DNA of 64,000 nucleotides from Prostheceraeus crozeri. Taxonomy: Eukaryota; Platyhelminthes; Polycladida; Euryleptidae. The translations under genes and the position numbers were made by a program. The stretch covers positions 310,001 to 374,000 of the forward strand of contig CAJQUW010005703.1 in assembly GCA_907163375.1 (NCBI GenBank), read 5' to 3'. This document shows positions 1 through 10,770 of this stretch, in pieces. Numbering within the stretch: the first letter of the stretch is position 1; the number at the start of each line of letters is the position of its first letter. The notes beneath the pieces are model-generated. The model ran no database searches, was not told where the DNA came from, and saw nothing but the letters and a program-made list of their open reading frames with translations.

Positions 1-1978
1 TTTAGAGTTGAACGGTCCTTAGTTCACTCAAACTGTCCCCGTTATCTTGTTAGACCTTCAGATGTACTGTTGAAGAGTTATTCTCAAGGAAGTTTCCTTG
101 TCAGATATTAACATTAGGAAGTCTATGCGTAATGTTGTCAATCTTTGAAGTTTTATGTTCATTCAGCCATGCTGATCAGCTTGCTATGATCACGATTGAT
201 GGATGGAAATTGCATGTCCGATATCTTTAGTTTTCCCATTGGAAGTACACTGGAATTGAACCTACACTCGCTTTTTTCTTAGTGTACTGAATAATTAGAC
301 TTTGCAGAATAAAACTCGTATATACTCGTGATGTGCACGCAGGAACCACACGTGATGTCTTTAATTTGCTAACGTGTTACTTATAAAAAAATCAACTGTC
401 ATTGGGAGAAGTTAATCGTAGCTGCTGTCTACATAACAGCTGGCCGATATATCAAGCTGCAAGAAAATTTAACAAATGCCATCCGCGTTATAAGGCTTCC
501 TAGACAGTCCCTAGAGTCTTATTCTCATTTTACGGACACTGTCTTTAATGACATGCTCGACTTGAATGATTGGAAAATATTAAAGACATACGAAAATAAT
601 CATCAGAAGTTAATTGCTTATTCCACTACAGTCACAAAATGGTTGCTAAAAAGGATTATAGCGAAGCTTGTGAATTGGATCATTTTACTCGTCGATATCT
701 GAATTTTCACTGCATTTGACCTTATTTGCCTCTGGCTTTTTCTTGTCAGTAAAGTATTCGTGGGGGGAGGCCATTATGGACCCCTATGATCTTCTAAACC
801 ATTAACTGATTTGGCATATCATAATAAGGCACACCTACTTTGGGTATGCTATATCCGCTGGTGGCATCCGTTTTTCATTTCAAGTTGATCTTGTTACCAT
901 GAATAGCATTTTAAAATTCAAACATTCATTTTTTAAAATTTCTTAATTGTAGAACCACAAATCTTAATTAGCCTTCGGAATTTCATGAAAATTACAGTAA
1001 AACCTATTTAAAACATACTCTGTCTGGTGATTCTGCCGATTTTGCATTTTAAATGGTTTTAAAATTCAAATAATTATTCTTTTAAAGTTTGCATTTATAA
1101 GTAGTATGTATAGAACATGCGTCATCATAACGAGGTAAAAAGCATCTGAGTATCAATTGACATAATTACTCGACCATATTTCCTAAACGGGCAAACTACA
1201 ATCAACCTATGAACGGGCAGATCAACCTGAAGCTCAAAATTCTTGTCAAGAGAAGTGAAAATCCAAAATGTCAAAAAATGTAGTCGTGTTTTTTCTATGT
1301 GGCACCTGTGGCTAATATATTGCGTCTAGAAAAAAACAGCTACCACTTAGAGAAAGCCAACACAATGTTAGGAAAAGCCACCTTCAAACAACTATTCCTT
1401 CCGGCGTGAAATAAAAACCTCAGGGGCATAATGCCCTCCCCTGTGGCAAATAAGGTTAAGTTTGTGGGACAGAATGGACAATAGTTGTTTGTTGACGGTA
1501 ATTTCAGCTGCTCGGCTGAGTGTCCATCTTTGCCAATGTTGCTAGATCTTAAAACGGTACAAGCTACTGAAACATGTAAAAGTCATGCAGCCTTTCCGCC
1601 AGGCGGTGCAGTGTAAATTATTTTGTCAAAAGGATTTTTCAGAGGAATGATAACTATCGTGAATCTATCGTGAAGGGGGCCACAACCCAACCGTGTCAAC
1701 CATCACTTATGTACCGTTGTGATGACAATGGATGTCCACGACGTAGCATGGCTTTCAATTTCGGCCTTCCATGGCTTTATTCTATCCATTTATACCACGG
1801 TAATATTACATTGCCTTTTAAAATACTAATTGACGCTTTTTCTCATTCATCACCTGTACAAGCCTCGCATTGGAGTGTTCGAATGCGTCAGTTTTATGCA
1901 CAGAGACAAGAGAATTAAAAGCACATTGGTTGAATAAGGAACAGAAATTTGCATCAGACTGATTAAAATAGTAAACCC
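1..1978. other. Unassigned AT-rich sequence
   Basis: I recognise no element or gene here. A stop-free plus-strand frame runs from about 378 to 701 (roughly 105 codons, ending in TGA). It has no upstream ATG and no family resemblance, so I do not call it a gene. It could be an exon or chance. Confidence 0.5.
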
Positions 1979-2165
1979 GTCTCCGTGGCACAGTAGTTAA
2001 GTGCTTGGCCTACCGATCTTTCGGTATACAATGTTCGAGTTCCGAAAGTGTCATTGGAAGTCGTCAGGAAGGGCATCCGGACTAAAAGATCACAACGTTC
2101 CAGACTATGTCAGCACCGCACATACCCTCAGTATGAGGGATTCAGCACATCACCAAAAAACAGAA
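1979..2165 (+). mobile_element. tRNA-derived SINE, copy a (RTE-like tail)
   Basis: The head starts GTCTCCGTGGCACAGTAG, has an A-box-like stretch (GTTAAGTGCTTGG) and a B-box match (GTTCGAGTTCC, about 2035-2045), as in a tRNA-derived RNA polymerase III promoter. The body reads AAAGTGTCATTGGAAGTCGT and then AGGAAGGGCATCCGG. That last motif resembles the 3' tail shared by BovB/RTE LINEs and their SINE partners, so I infer mobilisation by an RTE-type LINE. The same head and body recur at 39967-40071 and 55385-55572 on the minus strand, and the head alone at 24418. The 3' end is approximate. Confidence 0.75.
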
Positions 2166-3079
2166 AAATCTCGAAATTTCGAAAAATGGCGGTCGGTTTT
2201 TGGCTTGATTATTGCCTGACCTCTCATTCAGCATCACTAAACAGTCTTTCCACACTTATTGTTTAAATAAAGGCTGAAGATCCAAAGCCCATGTTTTTCA
2301 ATCCTAGTTCAGTTGACCGTACTTGACATTCTGATGTTAGATGTTAGATGTTAGAGCTTCGTATATCGTGAAAAAACTAATTTAACAGATTAATATCACA
2401 GAAGCTCAAGAAAGTTACAAGGAGAAAACAAACATCTTGTCAGCGTACAAATTGATATATTTTCTAATTTCTTTCTTCGCACTATCCTTAGATGATAAAC
2501 GTTGAACGTGATGAACTCGAGTGCAGTATCAGTTGCATCATTCGAGGCACTCGACATTGTAGTGTTGTCCTGAATGAACTTGAAATCTGAAGATTCTGTT
2601 CTCTTGCTCGGTTTCTCAAGTCGTCTTACTTCCAGTGTCAAGAAAATGTAATGCTGAATGGATATAGACACGTTTTCAGCTTGGAGAGATTTAGAGAAAT
2701 TTGCAATACGCTTGAGTTACTATCTCTATAAAAACATTTGGAAAGTGAATTTAAGCAATTAGGATTTTCTGTCTATGAGGTCTTTAAGTCTTCGACAAGA
2801 ATGTCTTCCTACCGCAGATAAGCAATCATTCTGATTGTTTCATTTGATTGCATTGCAAATAGTTTTCTTTCTCTATGTTGAATAACTGAAGAATAAAAAT
2901 GAAAAATTGATAGGAACACTAAATTGTGACAGAAAATATACAATGATGCACTGTATTGCAAAACACATGTATCTATAAAATTACAATCTAGTTATTTCAA
3001 AACAAGTCGCTCCGCAGTCTTGAAGAAGGCGTGTTGATACTTTATGGTTCACTGTACTAATACATGATTAATTATTGAG
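2166..3079. other. Unassigned sequence
   Basis: Nothing recognisable apart from three short GATGTTA repeats near 2332-2354. Confidence 0.5.
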
Positions 3080-3850
3080 GAACAGCTGATGATCAGCTGA
3101 TTTTGCGTGACATGAACAGCTGATGACCATCTGATGAACAGTTGGTAAACAGCTTTGTTTGACTGAACAGCAGCTAATGTGAGCAGACGATTAAGTGTTG
3201 AAGAAGAGCTCGTAAACAACTAGCGAACAGGTGATGAGTAATTGTGAAAATTTGAGTCATCCGCTGATTGTTGACAAATGATGACCGGTAGATGACCACC
3301 TGATTAACAGCAGATTATTAGCTGATAAAGACTACATGTAGGTAAAAACAGTCGCTTAGCGGAACAGCACTACGAAGGTCGAAAGATGATCGAAATATAT
3401 TTGGTGTGTTGCATTAATGTTTTCGCTCTTAGTATCGATGATGGCTAGAGTAGGTCCGCGACATGCGTCGATCAAATGGTCGACTGCATCAGTGTTCATG
3501 AATAGTTCATGAACAACGGATGATCAGCTGATGAACAGCTGTGCTTTTGAAAAAGAGTGCATTATCAGCTGATTCGCATGTGATGAACAGCTGAAGAACA
3601 GCGGATGATCAGCTGATGAACAGATGTGCTTTTGCAAAAGGTGCATTGTCAACTGATTCGCAATCGATGAACAGCTGAAGAACAGCTGATGATCAGCTGA
3701 TGAAGATGTGCCTTTGAAAAAGTGCATTGTCAGCTGATTCGCATGTGATGAACAGCTGAAGAACAGCTGATGATCAGCTGATGAACAGATGTGCTTTTGC
3801 AAAAGGTGCATTGTCAACTGATTCATATGTGATGAACAGTCAGTGAACTG
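3080..3850. repeat. CAGCTG-rich minisatellite, unit about 80-84 bp
   Basis: Four clear copies of an approximately 80-84-bp unit lie between 3515 and 3840. Each has GATGATCAGCTGATGAACAG, then a GTGCTTTTG(A/C)AAAAG segment, a GTGCATTRTCARCTGATTCG segment and GTGATGAACAGCTGAAG. A degenerate region of the same CAGCTGATGA words runs upstream from about 3080. Repeated CAGCTG and TGATCA make each unit internally palindromic. The minus strand is open for 100 codons (3524-3826), giving repeats of the FFSCSSHANQLTMH type. I read that as a by-product of the repeat, not a gene. Confidence 0.85.
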
Positions 3851-4494
3851 CTGATGAATATTATGAATAAGAAATGAGCAGCGAAAATATCCCTAAAAGA
3901 GGATGGAACACAACCCTTGGGCGAAGGATGAATTTCTACTTCCACAGATGAGACCGGTAGCTAGATTTACTTTCTACTTTCCTGTCATTTCTTTTCTCAC
4001 CTCTTGCCGCAGAGTTTCATCTCATCATGTGGGAGAGGCTCGGTATGCATCGACATGGTCTTGTCTTCTTGTGCATGTCCAGGGGAGATAAGCACTCAAT
4101 CGTGTTTCTCTTAACACGCACGGCTTCGCCAACATTTGCATATCTTTCATTTTCAGGTCAGAGAGAGTGATTGGGAAGAAAATCACTTCGAAGCTAAATT
4201 CTAGGTGTTGAGTAGAATACTTGATGTGTGAAGAAGTTCTTCAACTCGTCTTTCCTTAACCAATGACAAATTCCAACAATTGGCGACACAATTCAGGCAG
4301 ATAATGAGACACTTGTCAAAGGAATTCCTCACTAGACATCGACGATCATTTCATCAGGATTGTCGCATAACAATGTATTTTAGTTACACTTGGACTGCTT
4401 CTTCTAAATCTACTTAGATGACACCAAACAATGCATGAATCTAGCTTTATACTTTAAAGTATTTACTGTTGTAGACACTGAGTTAGATTTTATA
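3851..4494. other. Unassigned sequence
   Basis: I see no repeat or coding signature. A 62-codon frame at 3903-4091 has no family resemblance and is left uncalled. Confidence 0.45.
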
Positions 4495-4556
4495 AGCACA
4501 TGCGCAGAGTTCGGCTAACACGAATTTCTGCGGGGATCGAGGCCGAAATGAGATTT
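4495..4556 (+). mobile_element. Relic of GTCCGGC long-TIR element, left end
   Basis: The stretch AGTTCGGCTAACACGAATTTCTGCGG followed by GATCGAGGCCGAAATGAGA, in pieces, matches the terminal about 60 bp of the full elements at 36312 and 51539, with many substitutions. Only the left end survives. Confidence 0.5.
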
Positions 4557-4699
4557 TACAGTATGCAATTGAAGTTACTGCTCGACGGACGATAAATGAC
4601 CCTCATCGTGCAAGAAACAAAGAATTTATCACTACATGACTGCTGAATCAGCGCACTGTGGTTGTGTCTCAGGTATTCGTTGTATGCAAACGCTGATTT

Positions 4700-4976
4700 T
4701 AGGACATAGAAGTATACAGTAAGTAGAGTGTCGACTCAAAAAAACAGTGAAAATTTATACATAAAAAGATTTAGTTTTTTTGCTGAGATTATGTTCCTGT
4801 GGTCCAAAAAAATATTTTAGCAGTTTTTAAAAAGCTTAAATTTTGCAAATTTATATGCTACCGACATGAAGCCCCTTTATATGTAGTATGAAACAAGCTG
4901 GATATCAAAAGAAAATTGATATTTGCCAATAAGCATCCTAATTAAGTGGAAATTAAGCTGATTGTCAAACACAGGT
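4700..4976 (+). mobile_element. MITE-1, truncated copy (GTCGACTC end)
   Basis: It begins with the degenerate terminus AGTAGAGTGTCGACTC and continues through the same internal words as the full copy at 5603-6399: a TTATGTTCCTGTGGTCC-like block, a CTACCGACATGA-like block, TAGTATGAAACAAGCTGG and AAGCATCCTAATTAAG. It stops after the AAGCTGATTGTCAA block. The distal half and the second TIR are missing. Confidence 0.7.
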
Positions 4977-5129
4977 TCTCTAACACAGGTCCTAGCAGGT
5001 TCTCAAAATTTCTTGGTAGTGTCATCTTTGCTTGTGTGCAAATCAAAATATGTAAGTCAGTGGTCTGCATCAGATCGATTAGACCTCCAAGGCTTGTTGT
5101 TGAAGCATAATACAAATTAGCCGAACCCC

Positions 5130-5598
5130 ATACTGCTGTTTCGGTTTTATGCCCGCCATTTTGAATTTTTCTTACTTCTCGAAAAAAGTGCTAGCCGCAT
5201 GATATTCCAACAGTGATAACTGAAAAGAGCGTATCAAACTACATCGAAAGCTGTTGACGGAATAATCGACACTTTTATTAATCTAATAGCCTCAGAATGC
5301 AGTTTCGGTTTCATGTCCACCATTTTCTTAAAAAGGGTTAATCGCATGATTTTCTACCAATTATATCTGAAGAGAGCGGATAAACTTACATAGGAAGCTG
5401 CTGGCAAAGTGCTTGGGATTTTTTTTAATCCAGCACCAAATTTAGTTTCGGTTTTCAGTCCGCCATTTTGAATTTTCGTAATTTTCTCGAGAAGGGCTGG
5501 TTGCATGATTTTTAAACCATGATTTTCAAATGTTTCATACAAAAATACATCAGAAACCGTTGTGAAACATGATGGGAAATTTTCAAAATGAAACCGCC
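5130..5598. repeat. Tandem repeat, about 155 bp, 2.9 copies
   Basis: Three units start near 5134, 5299 and 5443. Each opens with GTTTCGGTTT followed by a CCGCCATTTTGAA-like word. Each then has a CTCGAGAA-like word, a GCATGATTTTC word and a GAAGAGAGCGGAT-like word. The third unit is cut by the MITE-1 copy that starts at 5603. The CGCCATTTTG word resembles a YY1 core, but I infer no function. Confidence 0.75.
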
Positions 5599-5602
5599 TC
5601 TC

Positions 5603-6399
5603 AAAGAGTAGGGATATATAGGTAGAGTGTCGACTCAAAAAAGTGTCTGTATATAGTGAAAACTTTTATATGAAAATATTCAGTGTTTTGAGGAGATTAC
5701 GTTCCCGTAGTCCAAAAACTTCTTTGAGCACTTTTGAAAAATGTCAAAATTTGCCAATTTATATACTACCGAGATGACTGTCCTATATAAGTAGTATGAA
5801 ACACGTTGGACATCAAAAGGAATGAATATTTGATAACAAGCATCCTAACTAAGCGGAAATCAAGCTGATTATCAAGGGAATTTCATGAATTGTAATATAA
5901 TAATAGTCTTCATGAAAGAGTCGCGATCTTTTTCGTGCTTTCTTGGTTGAAATTTCAAGTTTTTAATTCAATTTTCACCGGCATGATTTCATGATTCGAT
6001 CACTAAATTCATGCTTCAAAGTTAAATGAAGTCATTGTCTTTGATTATGTGATTTTGCTCTGCCAGTGGCAGGTTGCCTCTGAAATGATCACGCTTAAGA
6101 AAATGCTCTTGAGGTTCATGAAAGTAACAAGGAACCCATCGAATTGCTAATTTAGCAAGCATTAAATCTCCGAGGTTGTCATGAGAATCTGTGAAATAAC
6201 CTTCTACATTACAATCATGATCACTCAATTCCGTTGTAATTTCTGCAAAACTGCATAAATTTGCACATCTCACAGTTGGAAACAGTTGCCAACTATATCC
6301 CCCTCGAGTTCATTTAATAAAGTCGAAATACACATTGTATACACATTGGGATTTAATAAATGCGGAGTTACCACTCTACCTAATATGCCTACTCTATGC
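5603..6399 (+). mobile_element. MITE-1, full-length copy (about 800 bp)
   Basis: The termini form an inverted repeat of about 30 bp. The left side reads AAAGAGTAGGGATATATAGG then TAGAGTGTCGACTC. The right side, read from the other strand, is CATAGAGTAGGCATATTAGG then TAGAGTGGTAACTC. The interior has no transposase. It holds a short minus-strand open frame (6022-6273) that is not kept open in the other copies, so I treat it as noncoding. Copies or pieces lie at 4700, 22926, 24905, 25320, 42821, 50017 and 61213. Family-level class is unknown; the structure indicates a non-autonomous DNA transposon. Confidence 0.85.
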
Positions 6400-7155
6400 T
6401 ACCTCTCCTGGCATCTCCGATAGGAGGCGCTCAGCTCCCCTTAAGAAATATGTGACAGGTCGGAACTTTCTTGCGAAAACGGTGTATTATCATCATTACG
6501 CCATCAGTTCCTCGGACACATGTACAATCACACTATGTTCTCATCTGCTTTTGTATGTATTCGTTTCTTCACACACATATGCTTATTTAACCTCTCATTT
6601 CATTGCTAATGATGCCTGTAGGAGCAATAATCAGCAATAAATTACCTTTTATCCCTCACATGACAGTACACGACCTCTTTATTTCAACGGAGAGATTGAC
6701 GGTTAGACTGCGAGTCATGCAACATTTCATTATGATTCACGTTTTAGAACAATTCATTGGTGTTAAACACATCTTACCTGTGAATTCGCACATTTGTAAT
6801 AATTTCATGTTCACAACTTGTGGAAATCCTCATTTTCGATGAGAATTGTCGAATTTTAAGCGAGTTTTGATAACGTAAGAGAAGTATAGTGTTCATTTCT
6901 CTCCCTTTGAATAGTTCACGTTTTAAATTTGTTTACAAAGTGGATAAAGCAGAGTTAGCCCCGCGTGATTCCCTGATGGGGTATCAATCATGCAAGACTT
7001 TTTAAACCTGCTTTACATCACAGCCAAGTTGCCAAATGAGACGCATAGTTCTGTGTAGCACACATACAATTTGTGGTACTATTTGAATTTACTGACTGAA
7101 AAGGGTTATACTTACAACAAAAACCGAGTCGATAAATGATAAATAAATGTTCATC
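6400..7155. other. Unassigned sequence
   Basis: Open frames here are short and unrelated to known families. No repeat was recognised. Confidence 0.45.
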
Positions 7156-7367
7156 AACCTGATAAGAAATGACCTGAAGACATTCCATGTCAAAAATTAT
7201 GGATCTAGGCTTAGTAATTTTCAATTGATAAGAGAAAACATAAAATATTTCATTTTTACTAAAAACTGCAATCTCCCTTCCTTTGGATTAACATGTGTTT
7301 TTCCTTGATCCTGTCTGACAAGAAGTGGAGCTAACTAGAACTCGGCAGACGCGCAGATATGTAGTAA
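7156..7367 (+). mobile_element. GTCCGGC long-TIR element, right-hand part
   Basis: It matches the right arm of the elements at 36312-38014 and 51539-52260: GACCTGAAGACATTCCATGT, a TCTTGATCCTGTCTGACAAG-like block, then TAGAACTCGGCAGACG. It is interrupted at about 7368 by the large palindrome. What looks like its terminus (CTCGCTCTGTCTGCCGGA) resumes at about 8142-8160 on the far side, so the palindrome appears to be inserted in it. Confidence 0.65.
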
Positions 7368-8140
7368 GGACGGGAGCTATTGATACCTTCTTCCTAAAGT
7401 CGCACACAAAGGGCTTAATAGCATGGATTTGTAGATCTTGAAACGCTGAATACAAAAATCAAATTCTTGAGTGTCACAGGCAGTCGGTTACGGCTGCTAT
7501 AGGCAAGGTTAAAGGATTCCCATTGGAATCCAATGGTAAAATTCAAGAAATATCTATGGATTGTGAAGCACTTGGCAATTTTCGTACATTTTCTTTTGCA
7601 GAAAAGAAACTATTTATCAGAATGCCATGAAATTTGAAACATGATTGAGTTCAGAACATCAACTTCGATGTTAAAGTTGAAGTGAGTCACATGATTCAGT
7701 ATTTGATATCTGAGAGCCTCTACAAAATGAGCAAAATCGCCAAAACTAAGTCAAAACATGAAATTCACCCATTTTGTAGAGGCTCTCAGACATCAAATAC
7801 TGAATCATGTGACTCATTTCAACTTTAACATTGAAGTTGATGTTCTGAACTCAATCATGTTTCAAATTTCATGGCATTCTGATAAATAGTTTCTTTTCTG
7901 CAAAAGAAAATGTACGAAAATTGCCAAGTGCTTCACAATCCATAGATATTTCTTGAATTTTACCATTGGATTCCAATGGGAATCCTTTAACCTTGCCTAT
8001 AGCAGCCGTAACCGACTGCCTGTGACACTCAAGAATTTGATTTTTGTATTCAGCGTTTCAAGATCTACAAATCCATGCTATTAAGCCCTTTGTGTGCGAT
8101 TTTTGGAAGAAAGTGTCAGCAGCTCCCGTCCTTGCTATGA
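7360..8140. repeat. Large palindrome (arms about 370 bp, loop 39 bp)
   Basis: The arm 7360-7729 is the near-exact reverse complement of 7769-8140, with a loop at 7730-7768. Mismatches are sparse in the inner 330 bp (for example CTTCGATG against CTTCAATG) and denser at the outer ends. No open frame of interest lies inside. It sits within a GTCCGGC element, which itself abuts the right half of a MITE-2. It is best explained as a foldback or snap-back element, or as an inverted duplication. Confidence 0.9.
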
Positions 8141-8158
8141 AGCTCGCTCTGTCTGCCG

Positions 8159-8298
8159 GAAATTTGGCGTGTTTCATGTTGAACTGGCTCATTGCTCGAT
8201 AGCTATGGTATTATTTCAGCAGATTGTGGCATTTCATTAGCATTATATGTTTCCCTTTTTGACAGGCAGAACAGGAGATGACCTGTCTAATTTTTCTA
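8159..8298 (+). mobile_element. MITE-2, right-hand part
   Basis: AATTTGGCGTGTTTCATGTT, GAACTGGCTCATTGCTCGAT, TAGCAGATTGTG-like words and the terminus GACCTGTCTAATT match the right end of the full copy at 58027-58549. The left half is not recognisable upstream of the nested insertion. Confidence 0.7.
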
Positions 8299-8803
8299 AA
8301 ATACATAGACTTGTTGCCCGTCTGGACTAGTCATGCACATTTCTATTTTAAAGGCAGAAATATGCTTTTGAATGTTAATACTGCCTCCTAGCATTGACCT
8401 CATAGGACGACCGCTTCAATAAGTTTCATTTCATCTTTCATAAAGCGCCACATCTCTGCTGCTCCCAAGGGTGTGAAAGCCTACAAACGATTATTAATGA
8501 TATTTCTCATTTATATTTTGTTTCATTAATTCCCTTGTCTCGTGTCTTCTGTAAACCAGTCGGATCATTGTATCCAATTTAGAGATCCGCTAATTTCCAT
8601 TCTAAGCAAATTGGCTCTCCATTGTCATTATTTTTAGAAAACATGCCAAAACAAATGTAACGAAAGAAAAATAAGAGAACAAAGAAAGTGTGACGAGTTA
8701 TTTCACGTACATTTGTGGGTTGCTATTATCGGTAAGAGAATATTTGAATATTTGCAATTTTCATTAGAAATTTCAACCTAAAATATTTTTGTAGGGATAT
8801 TTT
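8299..8803. other. Unassigned sequence
   Basis: Nothing recognisable; short AT-rich unique-looking sequence. Confidence 0.45.
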
Positions 8804-8900
8804 TTGAGAAGTCAAGATTTCGGAATTCTCCATCTGTTAATTCAACTGCAAAATACACCACATGAGCTTTCGATGGCTCTCAGCGCACCTTAATCATGTA
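8804..8900 (+). repeat. Left arm of inverted repeat around the pogo element
   Basis: GAGAAGTCAAGATTTCGGAA, ATTCTCCATCTGTTAA, GAGCTTTCGATGGC and GCGCACCTTAATCATGTAAT are mirrored at 10791-10890. The pogo element lies in the loop, so the arms are best read as an older foldback MITE that was the insertion target, or as an outer layer of the same element. Confidence 0.8.
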
Positions 8901-8957
8901 ATGAAAATCTGACATTATTTGGATTTAATGAATACCCCGTATTTACTCTTTTTGAAG

Positions 8958-9058
8958 CCGAGCCTCTAATAGTAGCCGGCCTCCAATAGAAGCCGGGGTA
9001 AACGGTACTAGAAAAAAATAGAAGCCGGGCCTCCAATAGAAGCCGGGTATAAATAGAA
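8958..9058. repeat. Left subterminal ATAGAAGCCGG array of pogo element
   Basis: Four to five units of the type AATAGAAGCCGGGCCTCC are spaced irregularly, with a TAAACGGTACTAG spacer. The same word recurs in direct orientation at the other end. In pogo relatives the N-terminal CENP-B-like domain binds terminal and subterminal sequence, so these are candidate binding sites by inference. Confidence 0.7.
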
Positions 9059-9216
9059 AAGTTTTATTCATTGTAATGCAGTATGCAGTATGCAGTCGCA
9101 GGTCGTAACATGGATACTGTCGTCAACTTGATTAACTGATGACTCATTTGTTCTCATGTCTTGCCTTACGAATGGGATGGGCATCATTTCATTCTGGACA
9201 GTAAGGGGTGACAGTG

Positions 9217-10578
9217 ATGTCAGCAAAGCGAAGACAGTACACGATCTGTGAGAAAATTGCAGCTATAGATTTTGTTAAGCATCATAGTGTTGAAGAGACT
9301 GCCAGAACTTTTAAAGTTGATGGAAAACAAATAAGAGAATGGAGAAAACAAGAAAATGATATTCGGAAGGTGGCGTCTGATCAAAAAGGCAATCAAAAAC
9401 GAAAGCGTTTGACAGGGGCTGGACGACGAATACAATCTGATCTTTTGGAAGAAAAATTGCGCGCTTGGATAGTGGAGCAAAGAGACAGACGACTTAGAGT
9501 CTCCAGAAAAAATGTTCAGAAGATGGCGCAAACCTTATCAGTTGAATTGTCGTTACCCACGAACTTCAAGGCAAGTAATGGTTGGCTTAGCAAATTTCTA
9601 TCGCGAAATCAATTTGTCATGAGATCAAGGACTACTATATGTCAGAAAGTTCCCGCTGATCATCAAACTAAACTGGTTCAATTTGTTCTATATATTCGAC
9701 AAATGAGAATGAAAAATGACTATCCTCTGGAAAGCATATACGCAATGGATGAGACCTCGGTATGGCTGGAAAGTTGCGGATCAAGAACGATCGCAAAGAA
9801 GGGATCTTCAGATAAACCATTGAAAAGTGCAGGTCATGAAAAAGTCAGGGTTACGGTAATTCTGACTGGACGTGGTGATGGAGTCAAACTGAAACCATTC
9901 ATCACTATCCCTAGAAAAAGACCTATAGCGGAGTTGAATAACATGAGCGATGTTGTCATTCAATACAACACAAAAAGTTGGATGGACGATTGTCTTACAG
10001 AAGAATATTTGAAACGAGTGGTTGGAGAATTTTCCTTTACCAAGCGATTAATGGTGTGGGATGCTTTCAGATGTCATATTTCACAAACAACTCAGTCTGT
10101 TCTTCGGAGATTAAGAATACAAACAGCTGTGATTCCAGGAGGGTGCACGGGACTTATTCAGCCAGCTGATGTAAGCTGGAATCGATCACTGAAATCACGA
10201 ATTCAAAATAAGTATGATCAATGGCAAAATATCGGAGAACATTCATTTACCAAGAATGGGAATATGCGACCACCTTCATTCTATCAATTGGTTGATTGGG
10301 TACGAGAATCGTGGAATGCGATACCTAATTCTCAAATATCTGACTCAATGAAACAATGTGGTATCACGAACTCTTTGGATGGTTCGGAAGATTCACAAAT
10401 ATCTTGCTTTAAACCTGGCCGAGGTTGTGAGGATGGTTTGACTCAACTGGCTTCCTCGATGAGTGAACTCAATGTAGCTGAAAATGAAGTTGAAAGTGAC
10501 TGTGAAGAAGATCTCCTGGCGATCGATTGTAGTGACGATGACAATATTTCATGGTGCGACAGTGATGAATCCAATTGA
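9217..10578 (+). CDS. Pogo/Tigger-family transposase (453 aa)
   Basis: This is a DDE-superfamily transposase that would cut and paste the surrounding element in the nucleus. I choose ATG 9217 (MSAKRRQYTICEK); the frame is open nine bases further upstream only through a GTG. In 453-aa numbering the layout is an N-terminal helix-turn-helix of psq/Brinker/CENP-B-N type (about 3-50), a CENP-B-like second helix-turn-helix (about 68-142), and a DDE_1 catalytic domain (about 170-370). The visible acidic triad is D178 (YAMDETSVW), D282 (MVWDAFRCH) and D318 (GLIQPADVSWN), with 35 residues between the last two. GGCTGLIQPADV closely follows the pogo/Tigger motif. The C-terminus is acidic (Asp/Glu-rich from about 415). 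There are no stops or frameshifts, and length is in the normal range. AATAAA follows at 10604. Intact TIRs favour a mobile element over a domesticated host gene. Confidence 0.93.
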   Translation: MSAKRRQYTICEKIAAIDFVKHHSVEETARTFKVDGKQIREWRKQENDIRKVASDQKGNQKRKRLTGAGRRIQSDLLEEKLRAWIVEQRDRRLRVSRKNVQKMAQTLSVELSLPTNFKASNGWLSKFLSRNQFVMRSRTTICQKVPADHQTKLVQFVLYIRQMRMKNDYPLESIYAMDETSVWLESCGSRTIAKKGSSDKPLKSAGHEKVRVTVILTGRGDGVKLKPFITIPRKRPIAELNNMSDVVIQYNTKSWMDDCLTEEYLKRVVGEFSFTKRLMVWDAFRCHISQTTQSVLRRLRIQTAVIPGGCTGLIQPADVSWNRSLKSRIQNKYDQWQNIGEHSFTKNGNMRPPSFYQLVDWVRESWNAIPNSQISDSMKQCGITNSLDGSEDSQISCFKPGRGCEDGLTQLASSMSELNVAENEVESDCEEDLLAIDCSDDDNISWCDSDESN

Positions 10579-10603
10579 CAGGGTAAGCTTCCTTAATCAC
10601 TAA

Positions 10604-10609
10604 AATAAA
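10604..10609 (+). promoter_or_regulatory. Polyadenylation signal of the transposase gene
   Basis: AATAAA lies 26 bases after the TGA stop of the pogo transposase, a normal distance. Confidence 0.6.
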
Positions 10610-10661
10610 GAATTTTACATCATAGTTATAGAGTTCTTATCATAGTTATGTCGATTAAAAA

Positions 10662-10770
10662 AATAGAAGCCGGGCCTCTAATAGAAGCCGACCTCTAATA
10701 GAAGCCGACCTCTAATTGAAGCCGGGGTAAATTTAACTTTAAAAAATAGAAGTCGGGGGCTTCAATTAGA
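10662..10770. repeat. Right subterminal GAAGCCGG array of pogo element
   Basis: Units such as AATAGAAGCCGGGCCTCT, AATAGAAGCCGACCTCT (twice) and AATTGAAGCCGGGG run in direct orientation relative to the left array. The outermost copy, GGCTTCAATTAG, is inverted and belongs to the terminal repeat. Confidence 0.7.

Noticed and set aside
378-701. Stop-free plus-strand frame of about 105 codons
   Set aside because: No upstream ATG in frame, no clear splice sites and no recognisable family; compatible with chance in a window of this size.
3524-3826. 100-codon minus-strand frame with Ser/His repeats
   Set aside because: It is entirely the translation of the CAGCTG minisatellite unit; there is no independent coding evidence.
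3500-3840. CTGATGA followed by GAAA, hinting at a hammerhead ribozyme core in the satellite
   Set aside because: The GAAA is replaced by GCAA in other units, the required stems do not pair convincingly, and CTGATGA arises trivially from the repeated CAGCTGATGA word.
6022-6273. 83-codon minus-strand frame in MITE-1 that looked protein-like
   Set aside because: The equivalent stretch in other MITE-1 copies is interrupted by stops, so selection for coding is not supported.
9220-9531. 103-codon minus-strand frame opposite the transposase
   Set aside because: Antisense shadow of the pogo transposase coding sequence.
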